A stretch of DNA of 64,000 nt, taken from positions 20,361,539-20,425,538 of the forward strand of contig CM053330.1 in the NCBI GenBank assembly GCA_028583605.1. The letters run 5' to 3'. This DNA comes from Dastarcus helophoroides. Taxonomy: Eukaryota > Arthropoda > Insecta > Coleoptera > Bothrideridae. This document shows, one piece after another, positions 43,561-55,589 of this stretch; the first letter of the stretch is position 1; each line of letters begins with the position of its first letter. Made by a program: the position numbers and the translations under genes. The notes below the pieces were generated by a model that did no database searches, was not told the origin of the DNA, and worked only from the letters and a program-made list of their open reading frames with translations.

Positions 43561-46500
43561 GCGTAATTAAAATATACGTAATATATTTATTTTATACTTA
43601 ATTTGACAATTATTTGTTTATTTTACATTACTGCTACCGGCTAACAAATCCTTCAAAACTTCATTAAGGGTTACCATATGTAGGAAAATAGAGTTCTGGT
43701 ACTTAAAGTAAAATAATTCACCAGCGGTTATTAAAGATTCAAAATATAAATTATTCTTTTACGTCATAAACTAAAATCACAACATACTGGAAGACTTGAA
43801 CCGAAGATTCATAAACGCTAAATTTCCTCAAGGCAGTGTCTGAACTGAGCTATAAATTCAAAGCAAATAGTGCATATATCCATTCGATATCAGAAAAGTC
43901 GATCCATCAAGATTTCCTACCGTTAAACTGACTTATTAAACACAACATCGAACTTGTAAACAAGGCAATCCAAATAGGGTAATATTCAATTAGTTGTGAT
44001 AATCTGACTATTTGTAGATGGTAATGTTTACCATGATATGAGTTTACGCCAATTACGTATACTACTAAACGAAATAAATAGTATACCATTTGTAATTATT
44101 AGAATATTTAGCAAAATATTAAACTTTCAAAAGTAATTGTAAGTAGGGTCTGTAAAATGATTAGTTAGACCAAATTCGAGATAACAACACTTTGTGTGTA
44201 ATTTTCATGTCACATATCGGCTATTTTCTTTTAAAGCTTATCAGACAAAAGTCTGCTACGCCGCCACTTCTCAAAAACCTTAAACTGCACTGTAACAATT
44301 TTACAACCTATAAGAATGGAATAATGCACATAAAAGGATATTATCGAGCCTGAAATAAAATGGAAAAGAACCATCAATCGATTATCTGTGTATATGGGAT
44401 GTAAAATTTACAACATCTATAAATTTAGGAAGGGAAAATTATTAAGCCATCTAACGTGAAAGCAACCCTTGTATAATTTTCAATGTTGCTTTCCTAGTTT
44501 GAAAATAATAGAGTGCGATTAGATTAGTAGAATAATACTCTGCCTGATTTATGTGATTAATAATTTGAAATAAATTGTTGAAATTACTTGGGTCATTGGG
44601 AAAGAATCCTTTGAATTGCCATCTAGACATATGCACATATATGTGCCTAATGCTTGCAAAAATTAGACACGTATTCATGTTTATCAAATATTCATTGCCT
44701 TCCTTTACACGAATTAAGTAATTGCTTACCAATTGAATATGTTTGGATCCACAGCATAATTTCTCTATAGACCAACTTTAATATTCAGAAGACAAAATTA
44801 GTATTGTAAAAGATAACTTTATTTTTGATATGTATTTATTTACGATAACGACCTCTGATAAGTAATTTAAAGTCAAGTATTTGTTCATGCTCCAGATTTT
44901 TATCTCTGTATTTCATTTTTCTTCCAAGTATAGTGTAAAAAGGTAAGACGTAAGATGAAAAGAAAAAAACCTTTCGTTTAATGGATTTTTCTCCAAAATG
45001 AAAGCGAATTACGTCTTACCCTTCTACACTGAACTTGAGAGAAACCTGACCTAGAATATGTATAAAAGTTACGAGCTGAGGTTCCAAAGTTCAATTTATC
45101 TCTAATAAACAACGTTTTTCTTTAATAAAAATTAAACTATTTGACTAATCCTCACCAAATTCTGAGAAGTTCTGTACTGACGGATACAAGAATGGCAAAT
45201 ATCGGTCAAGAATTGATGTGATAAGATAATATACGTACACATACACATAAACAACCGACGTAACTGAGGGTCGTGTTTCAATAGCGAATTTTGGAATTAA
45301 TAGAAAATTTAGCACGTAGCAAACAGCGTCATTATTTAGAAAAAGCTCTTCTTTATCCAGAAAGATATATTATTACTGATTTGGTGCAAAATTACCTAAG
45401 ATATAATTAATTTTATGGAATGGAAACTGAAAATTAATACGAAAATAATTGAATCTCTTTCATAATTTTGATTTCTTTAAAATTCGCAAATGAAACAAAT
45501 CATAAAAAAATAAACTTAGCAAAAGGGTAGTTGACACTATAACAATAGTAGTAACTACTTTATTAAATGATGTATGTATGTATGATAAATTATTGAATAA
45601 GAAAAGAAAGAGAAAATGATCGATTTTTGAAGTGAAAACTTCATTAGGCGAGTTAAACGATTAAAGATAGTGGACAAACGAATGGTTTCGCGTTACCAAA
45701 AAATGCCACTTTGAACTACATGCCACATAATCTAATTGAAAATATGGAAGATTTTCACAAAATTGCAGTTTTTTTTCGAATTATTGCATAATTTCGGTAA
45801 TCCGACACCCCGCTAATCCGGACCTCGCAAATCTAAGCACTGCTAATCCGAACATCTATCATTCGAACCTCGCTTATCTGAACCTCCATTATCCGAACCT
45901 TGCTTATGCGAACCTCGATTATCCGAATAAGGCTCATCCGAACACCGAACACTTAATCCGCCACCCCGCCAATCCCAAAAATCAGTACATTAAAAACGTA
46001 CTTTTCTTAAATATCTTGAATATTGCTAAACAAATATAAAATTTAAGTGGTGTGGCGGGGTTTTTAATATGCAGTAACCCAAAATAGACAAGACCAAAAA
46101 CTAGATTGTATACAAATATAAAATATATAAAAACTAGAAATAATAATTTTAATTTACAAATTATGAAATTTTTATTTTTGATATTACAATTAGAAAATAA
46201 AAGAAACCTCTTACATCATAGTTTTAAGTTTTCATTTCTGTCGGCAGTCCCCATAACTGTCCAATCTTTTTTAAAAAAAACATGAAAGTTTATTATTGCA
46301 ATTTTAGAATTGCTCGTTGAACAAATGTCACAAAATGATATCGGACATGATGGTTTTATGTGTGACGTCACTAACCTCACAAAAATATAATATACATTTA
46401 CTTGATATTTCGGTCTCGCTTTGCAAATTGTAACCAAGTCTGTCTCCTTTTATGCCACCTGAAAGTATATAAGCAATTTCTGTGATGTCCTTGCACTTGC

Positions 46501-48300
46501 AGACTTTTTCTTACCAAATATTACGTATAACGACGGCAATTCAATATTTATTTTGTACGAAAATTCTAACACACCATACCAAACGTTACTTGTCCTTGTT
46601 TAGTTGCATTACAAATGATGTTACATATTTGTGAAGATAAAATATTCAAACTTGGTAGTCTTGATGTATTTATGAGAAATCATTTATTGACGTAAAAATG
46701 CATTTCTACTGCTGTCAGTTTCGACAAAACTGATATCAACTTTTGATTTTTGAACATAAATAACATTCTGTATGTTATTACATTTCTGGAGTCAGTACAT
46801 TTTTTGAATACAATGCATGTAAAATAAGTGATTTTTGAAGAACTAACAAATTTGTTTACATTATTTTATTTGTCAATTTAGAAGGTTGACTAATTAAAAA
46901 ATTGAAATACAAATGTTATGCCCTGAAACCAAGAAAGATCAGAAAACACAACAAAGGTTGATCCAACGCGTTTCAATAGACAAGCTATCATTTTCAGAGA
47001 GATGCTAACACCTAATCCTAAAATTAACCCTTAAGAATATTCACTTCGTGCATGATCGACATCTAAACACGCATGCGCATCTAATCATACACATCGTAGT
47101 GTTAAATTCCTTATCTATCAACATTAACTATTTTTAACAAAGATGAATGGCCTCTGCTGATCCAACAAACTAAAAAGTTGGTGTTTCATGGTTTTTCATG
47201 TACATTTCACTTTTGATAATATTGGCAGTAGCTTTAAAAATATACAGGATACGTAAAAAGTTAGGTTTATTTAAATGGAACATTCTGTATACATATATTG
47301 AAAGATTTGAATTCCTCCCATCCTTCTGATGACAAATATATGCACATATTGTATAATCGGTTTAATGGTTTTTGATTCATTTTAATTTTATCGTGAATAC
47401 ATCGAGACAAAAACGTTATTATAAAATCCACAAATAAAGTAAGAAGCAAATAAACAGTTCATTACGTTTCGTTAGACTGATTATTTTGATAATACTTCCC
47501 ATTTATTGACCAGGATTTTTTGCAAATGATTTTCAAAAAAATGCAAGAGATCTAAATTTATTTTTAAGACCAACTGGATAATAAGGTTGGAATTTAAATT
47601 TTCTAGATCGAAACATAAAATCGGCCTAGAGACATGTTAACTCCCTCCATTCCCCCTAAGATTGAATTTAAATTATTTCGGTTATAATTCAACAAAATTT
47701 TTTGACTCTGATTTTCTTTTATCATTACCATTACTAATTAACTTTAGTAGAACTTCACACCGCCGCCGTAGTAATTAATTATTGTATTTTCTTCGATTTC
47801 AATGTTCTGAAGCTGATTTAGGTGTTTATCTATGAAGTATTTTCTGGGTTACCTAAATTATATAACCTTATCATGTGTAAAAGCCTTTAGATTTCATAGC
47901 ACTACATCGATTAAACCAAAAAGACAAATTAATGCGTTTAACATAATTTCCTTATTCCACAGCTGGAGGCTGTAATCAAAATAGCTGACATAAATTATTA
48001 TTCAAATTTTCCCTATATGCCAAGCGGCAAAGGTATAATTCCGAATTTGCTTGCATCTTGCGCATAATCCTCGAATGTTTTGGGAATTCCAAGCAAGTGT
48101 TCGGTTAATCTTAATGCCTTTAGGGAAATTGTTTGACGTCACAATTTGTTTTTAGTTAACCTAAATTATCTAAATTAGTGAAACGTTTAAATCGACAATA
48201 AAATAGTACTCGAAAAAACGAATACAGTTTGTCCCGCTGGATGTGGGATAGCATGGGCATCCTCGTTATTAAAAGAGATAGATGTCGGTGAGTAGGCAAA
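43561..48300. other. Gene-poor repeat-derived stretch
   Basis: Contains a 22-bp imperfect hairpin (about 44933-44955 with 45010-45032), a GTAT short tandem repeat at about 45573, the ATCCGAACC array (separate entry) and a stretch at about 46920-47010 (CAACGCGTTTCAATAGACAA, TTCAGAGAGATGC) that resembles 3' ends of insect retroposons. No convincing gene. Confidence 0.5.
45783..45965. repeat. Degenerate ~14-bp tandem repeat (TATCCGAACCTCG-like)
   Basis: About a dozen units of the form (C/A)TTATCCGAACCTCG-T-A follow each other with many substitutions (ATCCGGACC, TTCGAACCT, TGCGAACCT). Similar ATCCGAAC-rich repeats occur at ends of pogo/Tigger-type elements (family knowledge), so this may be what remains of such an end. 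Confidence 0.75.
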
Positions 48301-48301
48301 G

Positions 48302-49089
48302 TACAGAGTTGGGCATTTAAAGTAGAAGCATTATAGAAGAACTCTATAACATTTCAGAGCGTTGTCAAATTGTCTAATGACCTACGGCGCTGTAAACCTC
48401 AGTTCAAGGAGATTTATACCATGATATAATACACTCCGAAAGAACGCGCTGGAATTGTTAAGTTGTACATTTAAAATAACTTCTCAATTATAAAAAACAA
48501 ACGTGTATTCGTAAAAGAAACAAAGTGAAAAAGACTCCATTTGATAACACCATAAAGCATTTGTACGCAAAATTTACGAGTTCCGGTAATCTTAATAATG
48601 TAAGCTACGTGTCCAGACAAGTAACAAGAGGTTACGATAAAAATATCGAAGTCGTAAAAGCCAATGTAAAGGAAAAACTTTACTAACAAAATTCAAAAGG
48701 CTCAAACATTAAACGCAGCTGGAGATATTACCAAATGGCGATTTTGAGTGGCCATGAAGATCACCCGATTTAACGCCACCAGACCTATTTGTAAGGGTTC
48801 TTTTAAATCTAAGGTATACGCCTACAAACCAAGGCTTTAGATTAATTAAAAACTAATATACGAAGAGAAGTAGCCGTCATATCTTCCGTAACGTTGGCCA
48901 ACGTGATGAAGGCACATTCGGTCGTCAATGCCAAAGGTGTTCATTTGTGCGATATCATCGTCAAAAAATAGTTGAAACATATCTCCTTGAATTAAAGTAA
49001 ATAATTATCCAAATGCACAGCGAAAAAATAGTTCTTTTAAACATTTTTTCTTGGAAACAAATGTTTCCACTTTAAATGACTAACCCTAG
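48302..49089 (+). mobile_element. Tc1/mariner-type transposon relic, copy 2 (internally deleted)
   Basis: Tips CAGAGTTGGGCATTTAAAGT and the near-inverse ending AACCCTAG. It matches copy 1 at both ends: ACACTCCGAAAGAACGCGCT near the start and CACCCGATTTAACGCCACCA near the last catalytic block. After that block, YAYKPR..DQLKTNI-type C-terminal sequence can be read with frame breaks. The middle of the transposase (first two catalytic residues) is missing. Confidence 0.8.
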
Positions 49090-49435
49090 TGAGCTGAATT
49101 TTTGTATTCGCCTTTATTACGACATTCTAATGAATATGTGAAAAATCTACATTCACATCGTGCCGGCTAAAAAAGTTATAAAGGTCAAAAGGTCACAAAA
49201 ATCTATTGCTAGGAGGTCAATAGAAGTCAGCAGAAAAATTGTTCATCGTACAATTATCGACAAAAAATGCCTTTTTCTGTAAGATCAACCGTTTTTGGAG
49301 TAGAGCGCTGAGAAAGCGACTAGAATGCATTTACATACGGTATTGTATACCGGACACCAAGGAGTAAATGCTTTTTATTCATAGTATATTAAATAAATAT
49401 ATTTAATAAAATTTTAAGCATATTATTTTAAGTAC

Positions 49436-50201
49436 CAGGGTGTTTCATAAATGCATGCTGAACCGGCAGGGGGATATTCCTTGGGCAATTTTAAGACAAA
49501 ATTTTCATATTAACATAGGTCCGGAAACGCTTCATTTTCGATATACAGGGCGGTAAAAATTGAAGAAAAAATCGGTTTTTCTTCAATATTTCTGAGACCG
49601 GTTTAGATATTTTTTTGATATTCAGTACACGTTATCTTAAAAGGGGCACAAAGAACCGCAAGAACAGAAGAAACTGAAATAGCTGTTCTTAATTCAGTTG
49701 AGCAAAATCCCGAAATAAGCACAAGGAAAATTGCTGGTAATTTAAATATCTCCCATATTTTAGTCTGGAGGATACTTCACGATTTTTTGTTATACCCTTA
49801 CCATATTCAACGGGTTCAGGCCTTACTGCCTCGGGATTTACCATTTCGTATAAAGTTCTGCCAATGGTTTATTCAAAAAATTGTTGAAAATCCACTATTT
49901 GACAGAGAAGTATTATTTACTGATGAAGCCAGTTTTTCCCGAAATGCAATTAGAAACTTCCACAACAATCACTTTTGGGCTGAAGAGAACCCGCATGCCA
50001 TGGTCGAAGTCAATCACCAAGAACAATTCTCGGTAAATGTGTGGGCAGGAATTGTTGACGACTATTTAATTGGACCCTTTTTTCTGCCCTGTATATCGAA
50101 AATGAAGCGTTTCCGGACCTATGTTAATATGAAAATTTTGTCTTAAAATTGCCCAAGGAATATCCCCTTGCCGGTTCAGCATGCAATTATGAAACACCCT
50201 G
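49436..50201 (+). mobile_element. 766-bp deletion-derivative DNA transposon with 118-bp near-perfect TIRs
   Basis: It begins CAGGGTGTTTCATAAATGCA and its final ~118 bp is the near-exact inverse, with only a few mismatches. The ends include GATATTCCTTGGGCAATTTT and CATTTTCGATATACAGGGC. The near-identity of the arms marks it as the youngest element in the window. It carries the N-terminal part of a transposase (next entry) and nothing after it. Confidence 0.93.
49646..50096 (+). pseudogene. N-terminal transposase fragment in the 49.4-kb element
   Basis: An open frame with no internal stop from about 49653 reads RTARTEETEIAVLNSVEQNP, a helix-turn-helix (KIAGNLNISHILVWRIL), then LFTDEASFSRNAIRNFHNNH with the first catalytic Asp, and NVWAGIVDDYLIGPFFLP. 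It then runs straight into the right inverted repeat, so the second and third catalytic residues are deleted. Family: Tc1/mariner-like DDE transposase with HTH, as in the 33.8-, 26.7- and 48.3-kb relics but not the same subfamily. Non-functional on its own. Confidence 0.85.
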
Positions 50202-50310
50202 TATACATGTTTTTAAGTATATTAAAAACTTTAATCTGATGTTTTTTGTGAAAAATATACTAATACAATAGAGGTTTTGGAACTTAGTAAAATCAATGAA
50301 TAATACTACA

Positions 50311-51167
50311 ATTATCGTTGGCAAAGACATAGATCTGTTGGTATTTCTCACAGCACGCACACAAATACTTGATCAACCCACAATATACATTTTTTTCAAG
50401 AAACCAGGAAAAAAACAATGTTAAAACAAAAACATATTCGACTGCTAACCTCAACAAGTATCCACATTTTAAGAAAAACATTCTGTTTCTACATGCCGTG
50501 ACCGGATATGGTACCACTTCAACACTGTTTGGAAAAGGAAAAATTAAAATCATAAAAATATTTAAAAAAAAAGACCCGATTTAAGCAATTCTGCTGAAAT
50601 ATTCCAAACAGAAAATTGTGCTCGAGATGTCATTGTCGATATTGTAATACATTTTCTACTAGCAATGTACGGTGCTCCAAAATCAGAACATTCGATCATT
50701 CGATGGATAATTACATTAACATTGCTAAACTAACAAGACAAAACACAGCTGTAAAATGTCCATTATTACCACCTACTTCTTTAGCAGCTCAAAAGCATAT
50801 TTATCGAGTGTATTATCAAATAAAAACCTGGCTAGGAAGAGAAATTGATCCAGAACAGAGGGTATGGGATTTAAAAAATAACATACTGCAGCCAATAATA
50901 CCTTTATTATCACCAGCACCCGATGATCTACTAAACACAATCTTTTGAAATTGTACAAAAGGTTGTGGTGGCAAATGTGGATGCAAAAAAATTGGTTTGA
51001 GATGCTCTAAAGTTTGTGGAGATTGCCATGGCCAGTCATGCTTAAACGCGGAATCAATTAACGATGAAGATGATGAAGATGTCGACTTAAGTATAGGAAT
51101 AAATCCACTCCATGTTTTGTCAGCAATTTTTAGAGATAGAGAAACTAAGGATATCGACAATGAATGA
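50311..51167 (+). pseudogene. Broken copy of an insect repeat-associated cysteine-cluster protein
   Basis: Reads IIVGKDIDLLVFLTARTQ at the start. After frame changes it gives NILFLHAVTGYGTTSTLFGK near 50480, AEIFQTENCARDV near 50600, LPPTSLAAQKHIYRVYYQIK near 50765, then PAPDDLLNTIF, a TGA where a Cys is expected (50946-50948), and a cysteine cluster (CTKGCGGKCGCKKIGLRC.., CGDCHGQSC) with an acidic end. I recognise this arrangement from uncharacterised, multi-copy insect proteins that behave like transposon passengers. The molecular function is unknown. There are at least four frameshifts and one nonsense change. Confidence 0.75.
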
Positions 51168-51211
51168 ATAAAACAAATTACCCAAAAGCTTATTCTTATT
51201 TGTATTTTTGA

Positions 51212-51478
51212 TACAAGGTAAATCTAAAAGTAGTGCCATAAATTCAGGATCGTATTTTAAAGCCCAAAATAAGATTAAAGTCTATATAAACATGTCGTAA
51301 AACGCTTCGTTTCCGAGTTACAAAGTGTGGAAGGTTACCCAATGATTATAGTTTTTTATTAATAGTTGCGAAACGTGTACAGATAATTGAATGAAATTTG
51401 GCACGACTTCATAACCTTTCGTGCCATCTTCAAAAAAGTAAGAACTAATTACCAGAATTAAACCAGTGGCGGGTATAT
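51212..51478 (+). repeat. Single arm of the 7.4-kb foldback family
   Basis: Shares CTAAAAGTAGT, CATAAATTCAGGATCGTATT, GCTTCGTTTCCGAGTTACA, TAATAGTTGCGAAACGTG and CAGTGGCGGGTATA with 7431-7695. Only one arm is present and it stops at the hairpin at 51480. Confidence 0.85.
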
Positions 51479-51479
51479 C

Positions 51480-51722
51480 CAGATAGGTAGTTAGAAGCAC
51501 TCACCATTTACGGAGTCCGTTCGTTCCGTTAGAGGAATAGGTTTATTCTTTATGGTGAACTGTTATTGACCGGAAATATTATGTTTATATATATATATGT
51601 TTATATTTATGTTAAATAAAATTAAAAAACATAATATTTCCCAGAGTTCCCATGAAGAATAACGCTATTCCTCTAACGGAACGAACGGACTCCGCAAATG
51701 GTGAGTGCTTCTAACTACCAAG
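51480..51722. repeat. Inverted repeat, arms ~90 bp
   Basis: The left arm (TAGTTAGAAGCACTCACCAT, GGAGTCCGTTCGTTCCGTTA, GGAAATATTATG) is inverted at 51633-51722 around a TATATATATATATG core. High similarity suggests a fairly recent fold or element end. Confidence 0.85.
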
Positions 51723-52306
51723 CTGAAGAGATTTCGGCGGATAGGAACAGTAGTCACCAAGAGCATGTAAGTTCGACCCACAAGTGTAGTTCAATGCCGG
51801 AAGGGGTATTAGCCCTCGGAGTAGTTGTTTCTTGTGGATCGGGCTTCAAATATTTAAATTTTGACCACAGTAAATTATTGATGAAACGTCTATTCATGTT
51901 AAAAATCTTTATATTTTTTAAAATTTTTATTTTTAAGAATTTCTTCCTCATTGTTCCCTTTCCATGTTATGCACTGCTGACAAGCTCAAATGAGAGCGAA
52001 ACATCGATGTCCAGTGCTACAACCTTTGTTATGTATTTTTTATATTTTTATATTTTCATAATTTATCAAAAAAACGAAATTTTTTTCATATCTAATATTG
52101 GTATTCTATTTTTTATTTTTTTCCTATTCTATGTAAAATAAATTAACCTCTTGATATGTCAACTGTCATGAGGTGACGTTTTTTTAATAAATTTAAATAT
52201 CAAGTAGTCATATCTCAAAAACGGTTTAGAATATTGTCAACAAACAATAAAAATTTAAATATTTTTAAACTGGGCCGAAGAAATGTTAAATAAAATTAAA
52301 AAACAT
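51630..52306 (-). repeat. Interspersed repeat family A, copy 3 (minus orientation)
   Basis: The reverse complement matches 36951-37324 over most of its length. ATGTTAAATAAAATTAAAAA plus ACAT (24 bp) is present identically at 51609-51632 and 52283-52306, bracketing 650 bp. Confidence 0.7.
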
Positions 52307-52317
52307 GTGATTATTTA

Positions 52318-52400
52318 TTTATAACTATTACAAGATGCGAAAAAAATAGTGTAAACAAACTCTTGAGAAAAGCAGATTTACTAAACTCCTATAATTTTAA
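52318..52400. repeat. ~85-bp direct repeat flanking the DIRS relic, left copy
   Basis: ATTATTTATTTATAACTATT, ACAAGATGCGAAAAAAATAG and a GAG-AA--CAG-TTTAC stretch recur at about 55590-55672 with about 15-20 percent differences by eye. Confidence 0.6.
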
Positions 52401-52504
52401 GTTACTCGCTCTTACTCAAATGCTATCCTTGTTTAGTAAAATTTTACTTTTCTACACTTGCTGTTTAATATATACAATTTTCACATTTTGACTGAGAATG
52501 TGCT

Positions 52505-55245
52505 ATTATATTCGGTCTCGTCTCGTAAATAGGATAAATTGTAGTACCTTCATTCTAGGCGATACGATCACATATTCGATAGTATTCGCATCCTTATGGA
52601 CCTACTGAAAGTTCTTCGACGAAGGATTTTGTATGCCTGAACATTAGTCGAACCCCCGGTAAAATAGAGTTTTAAAAGCTGTTCAAACTTCAAGAGAATG
52701 CCAACGCCAGTAGAAGTCCAGAGTGGAGAGAAGTATGGAAAATAGCTGGACATTAAAGACATTTTTATAAAAGTTGGAAAATTCTGATCAGCAATAGTTT
52801 TACTTTATTATGGCTAAGAGGCGTTAAAGCCTGATTCGCCTTTGACTCTTTGACTCCTTGTGGACTAACCCCATTGATGACTGGAAGAAATGAAACGCAT
52901 TTTTTTCTACATCTATCGATGACATTTTAATATCTGAGGCTATTTTCTGAAGCCTCGAACGTATAATTCTTATTCAGATCTTATATTCTTTCGTTTCATA
53001 CTAAGTTGGAAAAGCCATTATGAAATGGAACATTATAGGGTCGCCACTAGCTCAATTTAGTTAAATTATTTTGACACAACTTGAATTGGGAAACACCCAT
53101 TTCCTGGCCTCAATGATTCAGATTTTCATTCAGTGGCAAAATGAACGAATATACTTGTGTTTGTTTTGGTATAAATTTTGCCGCAATAATAGATGCATTC
53201 AAAAAATAAGAAAGGCTGATGCCCTTAGTCTTTTTGAATGATTATCTCCATGGGTAGTTTCTTATAAAGGTAGTGTCTCCGATATATTTCAAACAATAAA
53301 CTAATTGTAACATTGGGGTCTCATTATCAATTATCGCAATTCTTCAGACCTAAGTATCTCAATTTACTTTCAATTATAGCTATAGCAACAGCTGTTTGCT
53401 CCCAGTTAATAAATGAGCCTATTTAGGTGTGTTTTTTAACTCTTTAGTATCTCAATTCAATTTGAAAAAAGTGGATTTTCCATCTCAGCCTAAAACAAAC
53501 AAAACAATTATGACAACGCAGAATGTTTCTCCACATTAAGGGAAACTTGGTGTCGGTTTGCCCAGCTTTAAACTATGGCTTTCTGGTACATCAAACTTTT
53601 CGAACACATAAATTTTTTAGCGCTCAACAGAAGCCAGGAAAATTACAACGCTCCCTGCAATCGGCTCGATTTCTAGCATTTATTGGCAGCTAGAAAACTT
53701 GAAATATGATAACACTCTCTACAGAAAGACGCATTCGTTATGGAAATATTTCGCCGGATGTTCTCTCGGTTTTTGGTCCGAGAAAGGCAAGACCCATCCC
53801 ATCAATTATTTAGAACTTCTAGCTCAATTTTTGGGACAGAAATGGTATACCAAACAATTAAAAAACTGTTCAGTTCTCTGTAGGATTTATAGGACTACCG
53901 CAATATGATGCGTGAATGGTGAATGACATGGATAGTGTACACAATTAAACATTTTCACTCAATCAATTTGGCAAGGGTGCGAGTTTCAAAGTATCGTCAT
54001 TATTCCATGTTACATATAGTCAACAGAAAATTTCGAGGCAGATAAAACTTAAAACGACGAAAAGTAAGGTTTACTTTTTCAGGATCAGTGACCCAGGAAG
54101 CAGTTCTATAGACACGTTGATCATCAGTTAGTCTATTTTACACCTTTTCGCTTTTCCCTTTCTTTAATCATTCTCTGCCTCTTCAAAGGAATTATAAGTG
54201 GCTAAGCTCAGGACACAGTGGTCGTAGATTTACTTTCCTTGGGCAGCACTCCTCAACCATTAACAGCCCAGCTTTCCCCGAGAACAGTCTTTTATCAAGA
54301 AAACATTTCTACAAAACAACGTTCTCAAGGAATGCTGTATTTAGCTCTCTTAACTCTCTTTGGTTCATTATTAGCCCAGAAGGCCGGTCTAAATCTATGC
54401 CAGAACTTCAGATTCCAACATTTTTCGAAGAGGTTGATATGCTTAAACCCGGTACACTCAAATACCTTAGTCTTTCAAATACTTTGGTAGTCTTAACATT
54501 TCTCGACAGGTTTGAAGATACAAAAAAAAAACTTGGCATTATCTCAAAGTTAACAACTCTGTTGGCAACAGCCACAGTCCAATACTTCGAGATCCTTTGC
54601 TATACATATTAATAAAACTTTATATTGGAAGATCAGACTGGGTTTTCAATTCAGACTCCAAATCTCTCGAGAAATCGTAGGTAACCCCTCTTAGGACTAC
54701 CTTTTTCTTCAACTTAAACCCTAATATTTTTGTGGCCACGACTGACATAATATCTGGATAGAACCCAATTATTCAGATGTAATATAAGCAGTTTATTTAT
54801 TTCGCTTAATTAATATACTCTTTCCAATTAAATGATTTGCTACGGTTTATTTTTTGCAACATACTCTAAATATCTACAATTTATCCTATTTACGAGACGA
54901 GACCGAATATAATCACAAGATCAAACGAACTTACCTGTGAAGTTCGATCTTGATTATATGAGGTCTCGTCGAAGTAAATAGGGTCCCTCCCAATTCCCAA
55001 ACCCGTATTTAGTTGCAAAATATGTATAATCTCTGAAATAAGACTGAAGTATATGGGGAGCCGAAGTGCATACGTAGCGGGGACTGTGAGGGCATAACGA
55101 GATTTATGATTTGTTTATTTCTTTAAAATATGTGATCGTATCGCCTAGAATGAAGGTACTACAATTTATCCTATTTACTTCGACGAGACCTCATATAATC
55201 AAGATCGAACTTCACAGGTAAGTTCGTTTGATCTTGTGATTTTAC
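52505..55245 (+). mobile_element. DIRS-type tyrosine-recombinase retrotransposon relic
   Basis: The left terminal segment (about 52510-52585, with CGGTCTCGTCTCGTAAATAG and GTACCTTCATTCTAGGCGAT) is inverted in two places at the right: 54885-54925 (CCTATTTACGAGACGAGACC) and 55125-55178 (ATCGCCTAGAATGAAGGTAC). Between these, 54900-55000 and 55160-55245 are inverted copies of each other. Inverted termini plus an internal complementary region are the DIRS signature. The coding part (next entry) confirms it. Confidence 0.8.
53440..54610 (+). pseudogene. DIRS reverse transcriptase/RNase H relic
   Basis: Across three frames it reads LVSVCPALNYGFLVHQTF (the RT/RNase H junction typical of DIRS), KFF/ALNRSQENYNAP, then HPINYLELLAQFLGQKWY and LKNCSVLCRIYRTTAI, which align with the RNase H motif of DIRS (INxLELLA..., LLRIDNTTAI). 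After about 54230 a fragment containing LWFIISPEGR and MPELQIPTFFEE fits the region beyond RNase H. Stops and frameshifts occur every 100-200 bp. No recombinase motif was recognised. Confidence 0.78.
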
Positions 55246-55589
55246 TGAACTCAAATCCTTTAGTAAAGTGGCACTGCAAAGATACGTCACTTTACTGCAT
55301 AGCATTTGTCACTGTCAATTAAACACACTTGCACTTAATTTAAGCTCCAGGGCGCTTCTAGGGCGGCATTTAGAATGTCTTGGGAACAATTTTCTAAATT
55401 CTTTTCAGTAGTAAGAATCAGTTTTATGATATTATTAATGTGTAATTTAAACTCAATTCGATCCACAAAAATGACATTTGCCAAGTATTCTTATGTAAAT
55501 CAACAAAGCCGTGTCAGGTTACTAGGTTATAAAAGTAATAAACAGATAATTTTTGAATTTCTACCGTTGTAGTGTTTTCATATCTATCA

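Noticed and set aside
45783..45965. CRISPR-like array
   Set aside because: Units are short, degenerate and contiguous without spacers; it is a tandem repeat in a eukaryotic genome.
54925..55000. Minus-strand exon candidate with a GTAAGT-like donor
   Set aside because: The signal lies in a palindromic part of the DIRS relic.
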